The translations under genes were made by a program, and so were the position numbers. 64,000 bases of DNA from Dryomyza anilis (taxonomy: Eukaryota; Arthropoda; Insecta; Diptera; Dryomyzidae), in the NCBI GenBank assembly GCA_951804985.1, contig OX638134.1, positions 84,919,679-84,983,678 on the forward strand. The letters are read 5' to 3'. The notes below the pieces were generated by a model. That model ran no database searches. It worked only from the letters and a program-made list of their open reading frames with translations, and had not been told where the DNA came from. Shown here piece by piece: positions 25,394 to 36,469 of the stretch. Numbering within the stretch: position 1 is the first letter of the stretch; each line of letters starts with the position of its first letter.

Positions 25394-26054
25394 GGAATTA
25401 TTATTTCTGGAAAGACCTTTTTCAAAGATGAATTTTTCCAGAAGAATTTTCCCAGAAAAAGTATTCTCCGAGTAAGCATTGATTCTTTCGGTAAGGAATA
25501 TCTAGGGGAAGAATTACCTCGGGGAGGAATTGTTCATAGAAGCATTTACAACGAGAAAAATGTTTCGGTGAACATTTTATGGGTAAGAATAGAGTCGGAG
25601 AATAATTGATTTGAAAATAATTATCTCGGTGAAGAATTGTATCGGGAAAGTATTATTTCCGGAAAATATTTCCCCGAGTAAGAATGGATTCCTGGAGAAA
25701 TGTCTCGGGGAAGAATTGTCATAAGGAAGCGGGGATGAATTTTTCAGGGAATAATTTTCTTGGGGAAGAATTGTCCGTAATCCTTTAAATATAAATAAAA
25801 TCTTGCAATAAGCAGTTTTAATAAATTTTTAAATATTTATTTTGATATTTTAAGAACTTTGAATTAAATATATAAATTGAAAAATTATTTTTAAACATGT
25901 TGAGCTATACAAAAACATTTGCTTTTTTAGACTTGCAAGACTCATATTTTCCAAAAAAAAACTGCCGAATCTAATAATAAAAATCTCATTAAGCGCAACA
26001 TTAGCTACTACAAAACAAAATCAGAAAACAAATAAATAAAATGACGAGACTCAC

Positions 26055-26088
26055 CTGCTGGGAAAAAATTATTCAAGAACGTTGACAT
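26055..26088 (-). CDS. possible first coding exon of an unidentified gene (MSTFLNNFFPAG-)
   Basis: On the minus strand an AAAATG start opens a frame of eleven codons, MSTFLNNFFPA plus one base, that ends at CAGCAG|GTGAGT, a near-perfect consensus donor at 26055/26054. The exon would end in phase 1. The DNA upstream (26089-26340) is CpG-rich and unlike the surrounding AT-rich sequence, as expected of a promoter and 5' UTR. I see no downstream exon of phase 1 that clearly follows within 0-26 kb, so the rest could lie outside the window or in short exons I cannot recognise. The product is not identified; the call rests on start, donor and composition only. Confidence 0.4.
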
Positions 26089-26400
26089 TTTCTCGCAGCG
26101 ACGTCGTCCTCCTCCTCCTCCGCCGTAGGTAGCAATCGTTAAAGTTTTGTTGTGCAGTGTCGCTTCGCTTTATCTGTGTTTGTGGCGATGTTAACTACAC
26201 CATATGGTAGGCCGAAGAAGAAGCCTGCAGCCGAAGGTGGTTCTCGATGTTCGCGCAGTGCTGCGGCGGGCGCTTGGTCGGTCGTTGCGATGTGATGCGC
26301 TCTCGAATAATCTGCGAGCGGAGCAACGCTGATGTAAGAGAGTCGATTGTTGTTTACAAACAGCGGCGCTCTTTTATTTCGCTCGTTTTCACTAAAGTGC
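26089..26400 (-). promoter_or_regulatory. CpG-rich leader or promoter upstream of the 26.06-26.09 kb exon
   Basis: GC-rich DNA with many CG dinucleotides, GGA and GAA repeats and no stop-free plus-strand gene with support. Its position just upstream of a good start and donor suggests the 5' UTR and core promoter of a minus-strand gene. The transcription start cannot be placed. Confidence 0.35.
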
Positions 26401-27290
26401 TTAAGTTGTACTTGTTCTTGCTGCTGCTGCTTCTTCTGAATTCGTCTTCCTCTTTTTCTTCTTCTGGTTCTTGTTGTTTTTAGGCTGCTACAACGACGAG
26501 TTATTGTTGCTCGTCAACTACATCAGTAACAAAAAATGAAAATGTTCGGTCGTTGATTTTATTTATTATCGTCGCGCACTTTTTGTTTATTTCGTTTGTT
26601 TTTGTTTTCTTGCTTTTTTCAATTTTTTTTTGTTTTTTTTTCAGTTTTTTTTTCTTCTTTTAATTTTTTTTTATGGGAATTTAATGGAAAAGATTATGTT
26701 GTTGTTGTGAAACTGAAACAAAAAAGGAAGAAAATGAAGAATAAGAACTATGTTATTGAGGGACGCATATATTACATTATTTTTGTTATTATGTATCAAT
26801 TATTGTTTGTTATTTTGCACAGTGCAAATCGTGTGGTTGGGAAGAGTTTTTTTTGTTCCTCTTTTGTTTGAGAAGAGTTTTTGTATGGCATGATATTTGA
26901 AGTTTATTTTTACCCTTAATACTTAAAATATATGTTTTATGTTTTTCTCGGCAAATTTGTATTTTTTTTTTTGCATTTATTAAGTATTTTGAACGAGCAG
27001 CGATTTTCTGGTTGGAAACATACGATATGCGTAATTTTTTAAAAATGTCAATTTATCTTTTAATTCTTTTAAATCTTGTTATTTTGAGTTGATAAATGAG
27101 TTGCTTTAATTGCTCGTTATCAGGAATTCTTAAGAAATATCACTGCGATTTCAATAAAAATACACGTTTCAGTAAAAATTCAATTTTCACTTAAATTTAT
27201 ATTCAACATTTCAATCGAATGTTGTCAAAATTTCACTAAAACTAAAAAAAAATCACGTAATAAAATCCAATCTTCTTAAAAATAATATCC
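26401..27290. other. T-rich non-coding stretch
   Basis: Pyrimidine-rich DNA; CTT/CTG runs at 26410-26480 and T runs at 26580-26680. Plus-strand frames here are runs of L, F and V and not credible genes. Confidence 0.4.
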
Positions 27291-27299
27291 ACGATTTTT

Positions 27300-28100
27300 C
27301 ATAAAAATGATCGCTTCAACACTCTCGATTCTGAATAACGTTCTACACCTTACTGAAATATGTGAAAAAGCCTAGTCGTTTGGTGGAACTGTTTGCCAGA
27401 TCCACTAGTGACCCGGACTTCAAAATTGAAAAAAGCGCCAAATTAAAAAAGCGTCTACACAGTACAACGGCCACGGATATATTATTCCCAGAGATCATGA
27501 ATAACTATTAACCTTTATTTCTATTTTCTTTTTCACTGAGAGATATTATTTTTCACCAGCTATTGAGGAATATTTTCTATTTAAAAAAATAAAGGTCTTT
27601 GATTGAGAGTTATATGAAAACCTTTATTTTAAAAATCTTTGGTTAATGGTTGTTAGTAGATTGGTCTCATTTATCGAGAATTTTTTGTTGTTGCAGAAAT
27701 TGATTGATGAAACATAAAATTTGATTTGGAAAATGTTGATTTCGAAGATTGCGTTGTTATTGTCGTTTTTTCAGACATGTTTTTTAGTGATTTGTGATTT
27801 AGTCCATTGCGCCGATTTTTTCGTCCACAATTTTTTTTTTACAAAATTTTCGAACATGTTTTTTTTTGTCAAATATTTTTTTTTAAATGGTGATTGAAGC
27901 ATTGTGTGGTTTTTTTACGTCTAAATTTTTTTTTTCGAAATGTTTCGAACATTGTTGTTTTTATTGGATAAATTTTTTACCGAAAAATGGTATTTTGATC
28001 ATAGCGTTGATTTTGGCGTCCAAACGTTATTTTTACAATTTTTTTTTCGAATTTTTTCGAACATTGTTGTTTTTGTCGAATAAAATTTTTTTAATGAACA
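27300..28100. repeat. fragments of two dispersed repeats
   Basis: At 27370-27440 a segment with GACCCGGACTTCAAAATTG matches the interior of the piggyBac-type element at 15.4-16.2 kb. At 27520-28100 diverged blocks with TTCGAACATTGTTGTTTTTGT are the reverse-oriented counterpart of the repeats at 2940-3350. No gene is supported. Confidence 0.5.
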
Positions 28101-28278
28101 TTTTTTTTTAAATTTAAAATTTTAAAAATATATAAACATGATAGTTATAACACCAATACTAAATATTAAAGTCAGTTCTGAAGTATTAAAATTATTTAGA
28201 ACTAAAAACTTAAGACTGAAAGGTATTTTGAAACAGTTAAATTTCGATAGTTAATGTTAGTAAGAATTATGACAGTTA

Positions 28279-29037
28279 CTAGATGGACCCGTGCACGACT
28301 CGTGCAAAGATTTTTTTAGAGTAGTGAATTTGAGTGAGGTGAATTTTAGTGTGGTGAGTTTTAATGTGGTGAATTTTAGTGTGGTGAGTTTTAGTGTGGT
28401 GAATTTTAGTGTGGTGAGTTTTAGTGTGGTGAATTTTACTGTGGTGAGTTTTAGTGTGGTGAGTTTAAATACAGTGAATTTTATTGTTGTGAGTTTTAGT
28501 GTGGTGAATTTTAGTGTGGTGAGTTTTAGTGTGGTGAATTTCAGTGTGGTGAATTTTAGCGTGGTGAATTTTAGTGTGGTTGATTTTGTTATTGCTTTTG
28601 CGTTTTGATTTTGTGTTTTTGCTTTCATTTTTGCATTTCTGCTTTTGTTCTTTGTATTTTCTTTAAATTTTGTTTTTCCATCATTTTTTTACTTTTCTGT
28701 TGTTTTTGAGTTATTGCTTTAGTTTTGTGCTTTTACTTTTGTTTTTGTGTTTGATTTTTGCTTGTTTTTTTTTTTTTTCATTTTTTTCATGTCATTTTTT
28801 TTGTATTTGAGTTTTTTGTTTTATCTTCTTAGCTGGCGTAAGTCCCATGTAATAACTCGTTAAAAGTTAAGGTTGTATGGAGTGTGCCACGCCCCGTTGT
28901 CCAATCCCGCCCATATTTAGCATATGTCACCCTACGGACTTCGTAGTATCCTCGTGCAAAATTTCGGTCAAATCGATTCAGCTGGAACAAACAGACAGAC
29001 ACACAGACAAACGGACCAAGAGTTTTATATATATAGA
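28279..29037 (-). mobile_element. non-autonomous Helitron, copy 2 (apparently complete)
   Basis: On the minus strand the unit starts A|TCTATATATATAAAACTCTTGG (TC at 29037-29036) and ends with hairpin GCACG-AGT-CGTGC, ACGGGTCCAT, then CTAG (28282-28279) followed by T. TC...CTAG ends between A and T without target duplication are the Helitron hallmark. The 759-bp interior holds GTCCGT/GTCTG repeats near the 5' end, a segment with GGGCGGGATTGGACAA shared with the 39.4-40.07 kb element, and the 15-bp minisatellite near the 3' end. No Rep/helicase. Confidence 0.8.
28316..28582. repeat. 15-bp minisatellite inside Helitron copy 2
   Basis: About 17 tandem copies of GTGGTGARTTTTAGT, the reverse complement of the array at 12.2 kb. 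Frames rich in FSVVS or LTTLK come from the repeat. Confidence 0.95.
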
Positions 29038-29038
29038 T

Positions 29039-29063
29039 AGATAGTCGGACTAAGACGACTATA
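29039..29063 (+). mobile_element. HINE 3' hairpin remnant
   Basis: ATAGTCG-GACTAAGA-CGACTAT resembles the TATAGTCGG...CCGACTATA hairpin ending the INE-1-like copy at 45481-45504. It directly abuts the 5' end of Helitron copy 2, suggesting that insertion took place next to an older HINE end. Confidence 0.5.
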
Positions 29064-30110
29064 AAATATTTAAAAAAAGTATTTTGAAGTGTCGAATTAA
29101 AAAACAAATTTGATATTCAGTGCAGAGCATTATTTTTAATATCCAGAGTAGATTAAAGAAAACCTGTATCCTACTCTTTAAGATTGGGAAGCCATTGACC
29201 CCTAAATATCTGAAAATTTCAACTTTAGGATTCATGTCACTAACTTTTTGTTGCACGGTTTTGAAAAATTACGAATATAAAATATTAAAAACAAAAATAT
29301 TTTTAAAACATTTTTTATTTTTCAATGTGTAATCGCGATTTCCTTCTCTCTCTGTCTTTTGTATAATATAAAAAAGAGCACTTTTCAAATCAGAAATTCA
29401 AGAGAGACGCGGAATGAAAATTATTTAGGATAGAATGAAAAACAAACGAATGCAAAAATAATGCTCTCGGCGAGAAACCAAGCAAGGCACAACAAAAGTC
29501 ACGACGAACGACGCAAATCCTATCATATGTATACAGCAAGGATTTAAGGATACACAGTTGATTTTTTTTTGTTTGTTGCTTCTACAGTTTTAGCTGTTTT
29601 TCATGTGTTTTGTTTTACTTTTGCATTTTTTTATTTTATTTTTGTTTTATTGCTGTGTGCTTTGACTTTTGCTATGTGTGCAATGTTGTAGTTGTTGTCA
29701 GACGAATGTAACTCTAGTTATACAGCTGCTGTTCCCACTTGGATTGTTGCTGTTGTTGGCTGTGCTGCTTCTAGTTGTTGTTGTTTTTGTGGCTGTATTG
29801 CTGTTGTAGTTGATTTTGTTTTTGGACTGCACAATACATTTCTGAGTGGGGTTTTTTTCAAGATTTTTTTTTATTTCAATTTTTTTATATTATTTAACGC
29901 TAAATTGTGTTAAATTTTATTGCACTTTTTTGTATTCTTTTAATTATAGTTGATTCTTTAACAGTTAAAACTTTATAATTAAAATAAATTATTTTTAATT
30001 TGTATATATTGATAAAAACTTTCACTTCAAAATGCATTTCGCGGTATTAATTATATTTTTTTCAATTTTATTAGCACCTTTAGCATGTATTAAATAATTT
30101 TGTTTCTAAA
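29064..30110. other. AT-rich non-coding stretch
   Basis: Nothing specific; GTTGTTGCTG-type runs at 29690-29820 give a spurious C- and V-rich frame. Confidence 0.4.
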
Positions 30111-30113
30111 AAA

Positions 30114-30486
30114 TTAAATATGGCGCTGCTGCTGCTCTGTTGCAAATGCATTTAGTAGAAGCAGAAAAACAATAATAATTGCGCGCCTCTCACTTGCTGC
30201 TGCTGCTGTTACTGCCAGTCGCCTGTTCTCGATTACATTCACCACATCGTTGCAGGAACAAAAACACACTGACTGCAGGCGCGTTGGTGAAACCGAAACA
30301 GCCGAAGCAACACACGAAGCTTCGTCAAAGCAGTGGCAGCAGAAACAGCAGCGCACCTCAACAGTGCTGCAGCCCATGTCCAGGCAGCAGCAGCAGCTGT
30401 TAACTTGCGTTCCACAAATGTTGTCCAAGGATGAAGTAGAACGTTGCGCGCAGGACGTAGGCTTCATGAAAGGATTGCTGACATAA
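30114..30486. other. CAG/GC-rich island open on both strands
   Basis: This patch is much richer in GC than its flanks, with CTGCTGCTG and CAGCAGCAG runs. A plus frame (30250-30486, 78 codons) reads Q-rich then MLSKDEVERCAQDVGFMKGLLT; a minus frame of 117 codons is C-rich. The plus frame looks more protein-like, but no donor, acceptor or conserved domain supports it. It may be regulatory DNA or a UTR. No function is claimed. Confidence 0.2.
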
Positions 30487-31965
30487 AGCTAGATGGCTTT
30501 CAAATGCATTTTCGTGATTTCAAGATAATTTAACAAAAAAAATATAGTTTAATAAAAAAAATAAAGAATATTATTTTAAATTATTCGAATTAAAAAAATA
30601 TTACTTTTCTTTTTTTAAGAAATTATTTTGATATTTTTTTAAAAAAATTTTAATATTTGTTATTATTTTTTAAGTAGTAAATAAAATGTTTAAAAAATTG
30701 ACATCGATGCCACTTACTTCATGTTTTACAGTTATAAATTCCAATTTAGATATTTTCTTATAAACCTGATGTCAGGTTTTCAATTATTTTAAGATTCTTA
30801 TTATTGGGACCTAAAAAATGCTTTTATGTTTCACTTATTCACACAATCCACACTCACACATAGTCGCCCACAATCCACAGAAACTGCAACAGCATCCACA
30901 CAAAGTTGCCTGTTGTGCATTCCCTTCAACAAAATAATTCGCCAATAACTGGTTCCTTGTTGTCCCAGCGCTGGCACAACAGCTGTCTCGAATGTTTGTC
31001 TATTCGATTGTGTGTCCGTCTGTCTGTTGAATTGTTTCCCTGTCCCTTCGGCTGTCTATAACACTATCCTGTTTCTATACAAACTCTGCAACTCAGCTGC
31101 AAAGAGGTAGACAAACAAATTTCGGTCGTTTTTTTTTTTTTGTTTTTTTGCATTTTACTTCTTCAACTTTATTTTGTTTTGCTGCTGTTGCCCAATTTAT
31201 TGCTGTTGCTGCTTGTTGGCTGCTTTTTCTGGAGTATGTGTGCAATAATGATAAACTGAACTACTCCAAAAGTAACTACAAACAGGCACCACACTAAAGA
31301 ACCAAGGCACAAAGTGCAGGTGAAGTAGAAAGAATAAAAAAAAGACAAAGCAGAAGACAGCGTACTATTCGCTCGTCTTCATACAAAATGTTGTCAGCAG
31401 TTGCAGCGCCAGAGTCATGACTTGTTTATGCACAACATTATTTTTGGACTTTGGAACGATTGTAGGAAAGAATCAAGGAAATACTTGTGTGTGGAGCAGT
31501 TTTGAAGAGCATGTCAAAGTGAGCAGCATGCTAATGAAACAAACGGTGGGAAGAAGAGCACCAAAAGCAATACAAATTAGCGGTTGTTTAAAAGTCAAAA
31601 TCGCAGAGTGCTATTTTGTATGTGTACCTGCTGCTATATAAAGTGGAATAAGATCAACGAAAAGAAAATAAGTTTTTAATATTTTTTATTTTCGAAAATC
31701 TGAATACAAATTCGGTAATAATTGTTATTTTTTATGAAAAAATAATTTTAATTCAGTACAAATTAATTTTCAGAGACAAAAATTTCGAAAAATAAATTAG
31801 TCACGATAGGGCTGAACAAAATATTATGAAATTTAAATCTAAACTTTGTGTTTGGCGAGTTTAATCCGCCCTCATATTAATAATTTGACATCATCTTGTT
31901 TTTCTTACCTTTTTTGAATATAGAAATGAACATTTTATTAAAATGTAAAAAAATACCTAGTTCGT
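30487..31965. other. non-coding stretch
   Basis: AT-rich DNA with a moderately GC-rich part at 30840-31100 (TGTCCGTCTGTCTG near 31010). No supported gene. Confidence 0.35.
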
Positions 31966-31969
31966 CCGT

Positions 31970-32664
31970 CTGTCTATTGAAATCATGATAACTGAAAGAC
32001 TAGAAGTTTTCTTGCAAACAGACGGACATCGCTATATCTACTCAGATGACAAGAATATATCGTCCCTATCATGCCAAAGGGGCGAATGTGTAATTTTTGA
32101 AATTTGCGTTTTTATACATTATTGAATGTAGTTTTTCCTCAAGTATACTGTGTCAAAATCATGTATGCTGTTGTTTGATATTTCTAGCCACAAAAGGGCG
32201 AATTCGAAAAATTGAAAATAAGGGCGAATCTTTTCTTGATGTCAATCGAAAGGTGCTTTGAAAACAATCAATAAATGCGTTTACTTCACTATTTTATCTT
32301 GCGCAAATAGAGTTATACCATAAAAAAAAAAAATATTTGTGTTTTTGTCAGGATATTGCCTCACAAAATCCATATTTATAATTCAATAACTTGTCCAAAT
32401 CCAAAGATATTTTATATACGATATAATAATTGACTAATAAACCAAAATAACAAAATAAAATGAAGAAAAAATAACTTTTACTAATTTTAAAGCACTTCAA
32501 ACTTTAAAATTTGATTTCACAATATTTTTAAAAATGCACATTCGCTCCTTTGGCATGACAGTGACGATATATACTTTTCAATACCGGTTACGCCTCCTTC
32601 TGGGTGCTATAAAAGGATAGTTAAGTTGAATAAACACGTTAACTTTTAATGTAGGGTATAAAAG
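31970..32664 (-). mobile_element. INE-1/DINE-1-like HINE, copy 1, interrupted
   Basis: Read on the minus strand it starts TTTTATACCCTACATT and continues GCACCCAGAAGGAGGCGT and AAAAGTATATAT. After an inserted element it resumes ATATATTCTTGTC, TAGCGATGTCCGTCTG. This is the same order as the copy at 44.86-45.50 kb and as the fly INE-1/DINE-1 consensus as I know it. The 3' hairpin is not evident, so the 3' end is eroded or truncated. It has no coding capacity. Confidence 0.7.
32056..32573. mobile_element. 518-bp TIR element nested in the HINE
   Basis: Inverted termini of about 36 bp begin ATATATCGTC and continue CATGCCAAAGG, then GCGAATGTG, with about three mismatches between ends. They interrupt HINE copy 1 exactly inside its TATATATA stretch, consistent with a TA target. 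The interior repeats AGGGCGAAT words and holds no gene. Confidence 0.7.
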
Positions 32665-32939
32665 CAGCACATAATAAAGGCATAAAAAAAAACAAATTGA
32701 TAGGTACTTCAGAATTAATGAAATTATATTGTAATTGTATTAAATAAAAATTATGCCATTCAGTAAAAGACATATCAAGTAAATAATAAAATGAGTTTTA
32801 TTTCAGTATCAAATCAACGTCAAATATGATTAAATTAAAATCACAGAAGCCGATTCAAGAAACTGCGTAGTTTATGGATGGGAACAATATAAGAATTTAT
32901 CGAAAATGTGAGGTGAAGGAAGGGAAGACTTGGGTTTAC

Positions 32940-33852
32940 TTTTCTTTGCAAGAGCATGCATGTGGAGTATGTGGTATTTCGACTTGTTTTTCTGTGTGCA
33001 GAAACCAATAAAACTAAATTACGACGCAATTTCTAAAATAAACAAAATAAACGTTGTCGTATTTCGATAGATAATTTAGAGTTAACTAAAAATTATATAG
33101 GTAGATAACAAAAAATGACTTAAGATAACTAACAATAAATACAACATGCAACACTTAGACGGACTCTACTCTAAGCAAAAATGTTAACTCGTTCAAGGGC
33201 ATTTAACACTTTTACCAATTATGCCAAATATTCCAATTGTACATTGCTTTCTCTACTCAACGTGACGACGTGACGCTGTGGCCGTCGCTATTAGACACCC
33301 ACAGACTTTGGCCATAAACTAAGGGTAGACGCAACAAAACAAAAAACGGCGGCAGCATCGTCTGAGACTGCGTCGGGCCAACGCAATAAACAAAAACATT
33401 TTCTTAGCCAGCAGCACGTCACAGCAAAACATAACACTTGGCACTTGAATTACTAAATAAAGTTGTTGTTATTTATGCCATAAATTAAGCTATTTCGATC
33501 CAAGACAACACAAACATTCATTACACTATGCTTTATATAAATATTTATCCATTAATGTTTGCTTTAATTTTTGCAACAAACAAAACAAAAACTATTTTCA
33601 ATACATGCATTTGTAAATTTGTTGTTGCACTCTTTTTTTTTTGTTTGCAACATTTTTGATGCAGTACACCAATTTTGAAAGCATTTTTAGTTACTTTCTT
33701 GCCGCCCCCTCTAATAAATTTTATATGCTAACCGCGCCGAATAATTTAGATTTTTATTTGGCACAAAATTTGTTTTAATAATTTACTTGTTTTTGAGGTA
33801 ATTTTGCGAAAATGTTCCGAATTGTTCTCACTGTTGAACAGCTAGTCGCCAT
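32940..33852 (-). CDS. possible two-exon start of a mitochondrial-protein gene (partial)
   Basis: Exon 1 (33852-33787) starts in ACAAGATGGCG, a good fly start context, and encodes 22 codons, MATSCSTVRTIRNIFAKLPQ, KQ. It can end at CAA|GTAAAT. Exon 2 (33032-32940) follows an acceptor TTTATTTTAG|AA and encodes exactly 31 codons, starting KLRRNLVLLVSAHRKTSRN, to a donor AAA|GTAAAC. Both junctions are phase 0. The joined 53 residues contain no D or E and many R, K, S and T, as in mitochondrial presequences. The donors are weak, no later exon is identified, and the mature protein is unknown, so this is a tentative call. Confidence 0.3.
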
Positions 33853-35089
33853 CTTGTTTACATTCCATCAACTCTGGAGACATGGTTGCCAGTTCTATGC
33901 GAAATTTCCCATTTGTGGTAATTTTTAAATGCTGTGGAAAAAGACAAATCCCATGGTAATTATGAATACACTCTCAGAAACTACCCAGCAAGACCCTGCT
34001 GACCGAAACTCCATCACAAATGCAAAATGTTTGCTACTCACTTATACATGCAAGAAAAAGCTGTGTAAACGTGCGTAAGACAGGGATGTAAAGTCACACG
34101 AACACAAAAATGTTGATCATTTTTTCCCGTCGCTATTCTACAAGTGAGCGAAAAATGATCAAAACTTTGATCATTGCTACCCCTAAAATAATTAATAAAA
34201 TGTACGACTATGTTCTTGCTAGGAATATTTTAACAATCTCTAAGTTTGATTTACAATTTCACGTTAACGTAATTTGCAAAGTTGGTAGAATAAAGAAGAT
34301 TTTCTTCAAATATTTTATAACTGAATTAGACCTTAATTAGTCGTTTGCAATGCTAGTTCTGAACTTATTCCTAACTACACTCTCAGAAATATATTGTCAT
34401 TTCCGACAATATTGTAAAATATTGATTTACAAAGAGCTTTCATTTAATTAAATTTCATCAACTGAATTACTGTATAGTTATTTTTCTTTTTATTAAAATT
34501 TATATTATAAATTTTTAGAAATGAATAATTTCTTAAAGCCTAACCATAAGATGCAATTGTCATACCATAAGACTAATTAAAAAAAAATCATAAAATGTGG
34601 TGTTTTTAAATAATTTTTTTTTGAAAAATTAAATTTATACTTTATCATAAATGTTTACATTTTAATGATTTTATTAGTTTTAACTATAATATAAAATTAA
34701 ATAAAAATATTTCTTAACTATTTCACAAAAGTAATATTTATCATACATTGTCTTTTTATTTATATCAAAAAAAAAAAAATTAAAATTTTGTTTGAAAATG
34801 AAATTTTAATTATGATTATCATTTTTTACAAAATTATGTATATGTTTAGTTTCAAGAAATAATTATAATGTTTTAGATTTTTTGTTTTAAATTCAAAAAA
34901 ATATTAAAACTTTAAATGTAAATATTGCATTTTAAGTTTTTTTTATGAAATCAATTTTTTATTGTTCAAAACATTTAAATTATTACCATGACATAAATTT
35001 TAATTCAAAATCATGTAAATGCGAAAAATACGTATTTTGCCAAAGAACAAGAAAACAGAGATTTCATTTTTTTTTGCTGAAAGTCAAAG
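33853..35089. other. AT-rich non-coding stretch
   Basis: The word ACACTCTCAGAAA occurs at 33970 and 34377 in the same orientation, perhaps marking a duplicated element end. No gene is supported; the plus frame at 34110-34340 lacks context. Confidence 0.35.
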
Positions 35090-35890
35090 TTGTGCAATTT
35101 ACACCAAAGTTTAAATGTGTTCGTTAATCTGTCAAAACAGACAAAAGAAAAAAAAGCATTGATGTCTGTCTGTGAAAAACACAAACAGAATTTACATGTA
35201 CTAATGATCAAATGAATAATTTTTCAGAGATTATCAGAAATTGAAGATCAACATTTTACAAGTTCTGATATTCTCATAAAAAATAAAGCTTGCTTTAATG
35301 TTTCAGCAAAAATACTAGAAACATTGAAGCAATTCGTTCATTTGTTGTTGCTGTTTTTAGTGTAGTCGCACAAAACAAGAGTGAGAGGTAAGATCAAATG
35401 TCGATCTTGTTGCACCTTTCTTTACAAGAAACGTCAAAACTGACAAAATAACAAAAATGCGTAGCTGTCCGTCTGTAAAAAACAGAAATAGGATTTATGC
35501 ACCCAGAAAAATATTCCTTCAAATCCCATTAAAATTGGTCAATAGGACAATTATTGATTTAATAGTATACAAAAAATAAATCTTCTCATATAAACTCAAT
35601 GGCAATGTCATTGTATTTTCTAGTATTTAATGGTATTTTCCAATTAAAATAATAATTTATCCTACTGACTATTTTTAATAGTAAACACCTATTATTTATA
35701 TAGTATTTTTTTCTGGGTGTGTATAAAAATGGTAAAGTGAATAATTTTTCAGAGATTTCTGATAATCTCTGAAAAATTATTCATTTTATTGAAGATTAAA
35801 ATTCTACAAGTTCTGATATTTTCAAAAAAAATAAAGCTTGCTTTAATGTTTCAGCAAAAATACCAGAAACATTAAAGCAATTGTTGTTGT
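35090..35890. repeat. tandem duplication of about 250 bp, second unit split by a MITE
   Basis: Unit A (about 35105-35345) and unit B (about 35440-35890) share, in order, GTCAAAAC.GACAAA, GTCTGT.AAAAAACA, AATAATTTTTCAGAGA, ACAAGTTCTGATAT and CTTGCTTTAATGTTTCAGC. Unit B contains the 220-bp element at 35500-35719. Unit A therefore shows the empty site. Confidence 0.7.
35500..35719. mobile_element. 220-bp MITE with CACCCAGAAAAATA ends
   Basis: Left CACCCAGAAAAATA and right TATTTTTTTCTGGGTG are inverted termini, flanked by TG on both sides. Comparison with duplicated unit A, which lacks it, supports a 2-bp target duplication. The interior is AT-rich and non-coding. Confidence 0.75.
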
Positions 35891-36073
35891 GCTGTCACTT
35901 CAGTTTTCGCGGATAAAAATTACACCCAATTATCCAATACCCGAAATGCGACAATTTTGATGGCACCCAATATAAAGTCTTTGGTTACAAAAGACAAAAA
36001 GTCAAAAAGAAATAAAGTAACTTTTTGAGAAAACTGTCGAAATGTGAACTGTCAACACCAACGTTTCAATCAA

Positions 36074-36430
36074 TGGCTGCATTCAGCGACCTCAGCAGTG
36101 GCGAAACTGCTCAGTAACTAATCGCTCACTGTTACTGAATGCACCGCTATCTCAGCTGTCAATTTACAAATTAATTTGTTATTAATATTTTATTAAATTT
36201 ACATACAACTCTTTAATTGATTAAAAACATATTTCCAATCTAAATTCCATTTTGTTTATAAATATTTGAGTTAAAATGTCATCGAATGTCATCGATAACA
36301 AATGCAGCGCAAATGTAGCGTAAAAATTTTATGCTGGAAAAAATGGCGATCGCTCACGAAACATGTTGAGGGTAGCATGGCTCAAATTGCTCAACAGCTC
36401 CACAACTGCTGAGGTCGCTGAATGCAGCCA
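36074..36430. mobile_element. 357-bp MITE with 26-bp TIRs
   Basis: The ends are perfect inverted repeats of 26 bp starting TGGCTGCATTCAGCGACC. ATCA on both outer sides may be the target duplication but is offset by one base. The interior has CAGTAACTGA-like and AATGCAGC words and AT-rich filler, with no gene. Confidence 0.78.
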
Positions 36431-36469
36431 ATCATTTTGATTAACTGTTTTTTTGTATTGACCGAGAAC

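Larger units (their letters stand above)
24050..25790. repeat. degenerate 16-17-bp minisatellite, TCTCGGGGAAGAATTGT type
   Basis: Diverged units near TCTCGGGGAAGAATTGT recur throughout, for example at 24178-24215 and 25690-25765. They share the TCGGGGAA core with the 17-bp repeat at 19.3 kb. Two MITEs at 24613-25041 and 25166-25393 interrupt the array. High divergence means it is old; frames in it are by-products. Confidence 0.7.

Noticed and set aside
26247..26483. 78-codon plus frame ending in an S-rich tail
   Set aside because: Antisense to the CpG-rich leader of the minus-strand start exon and low-complexity at its end.
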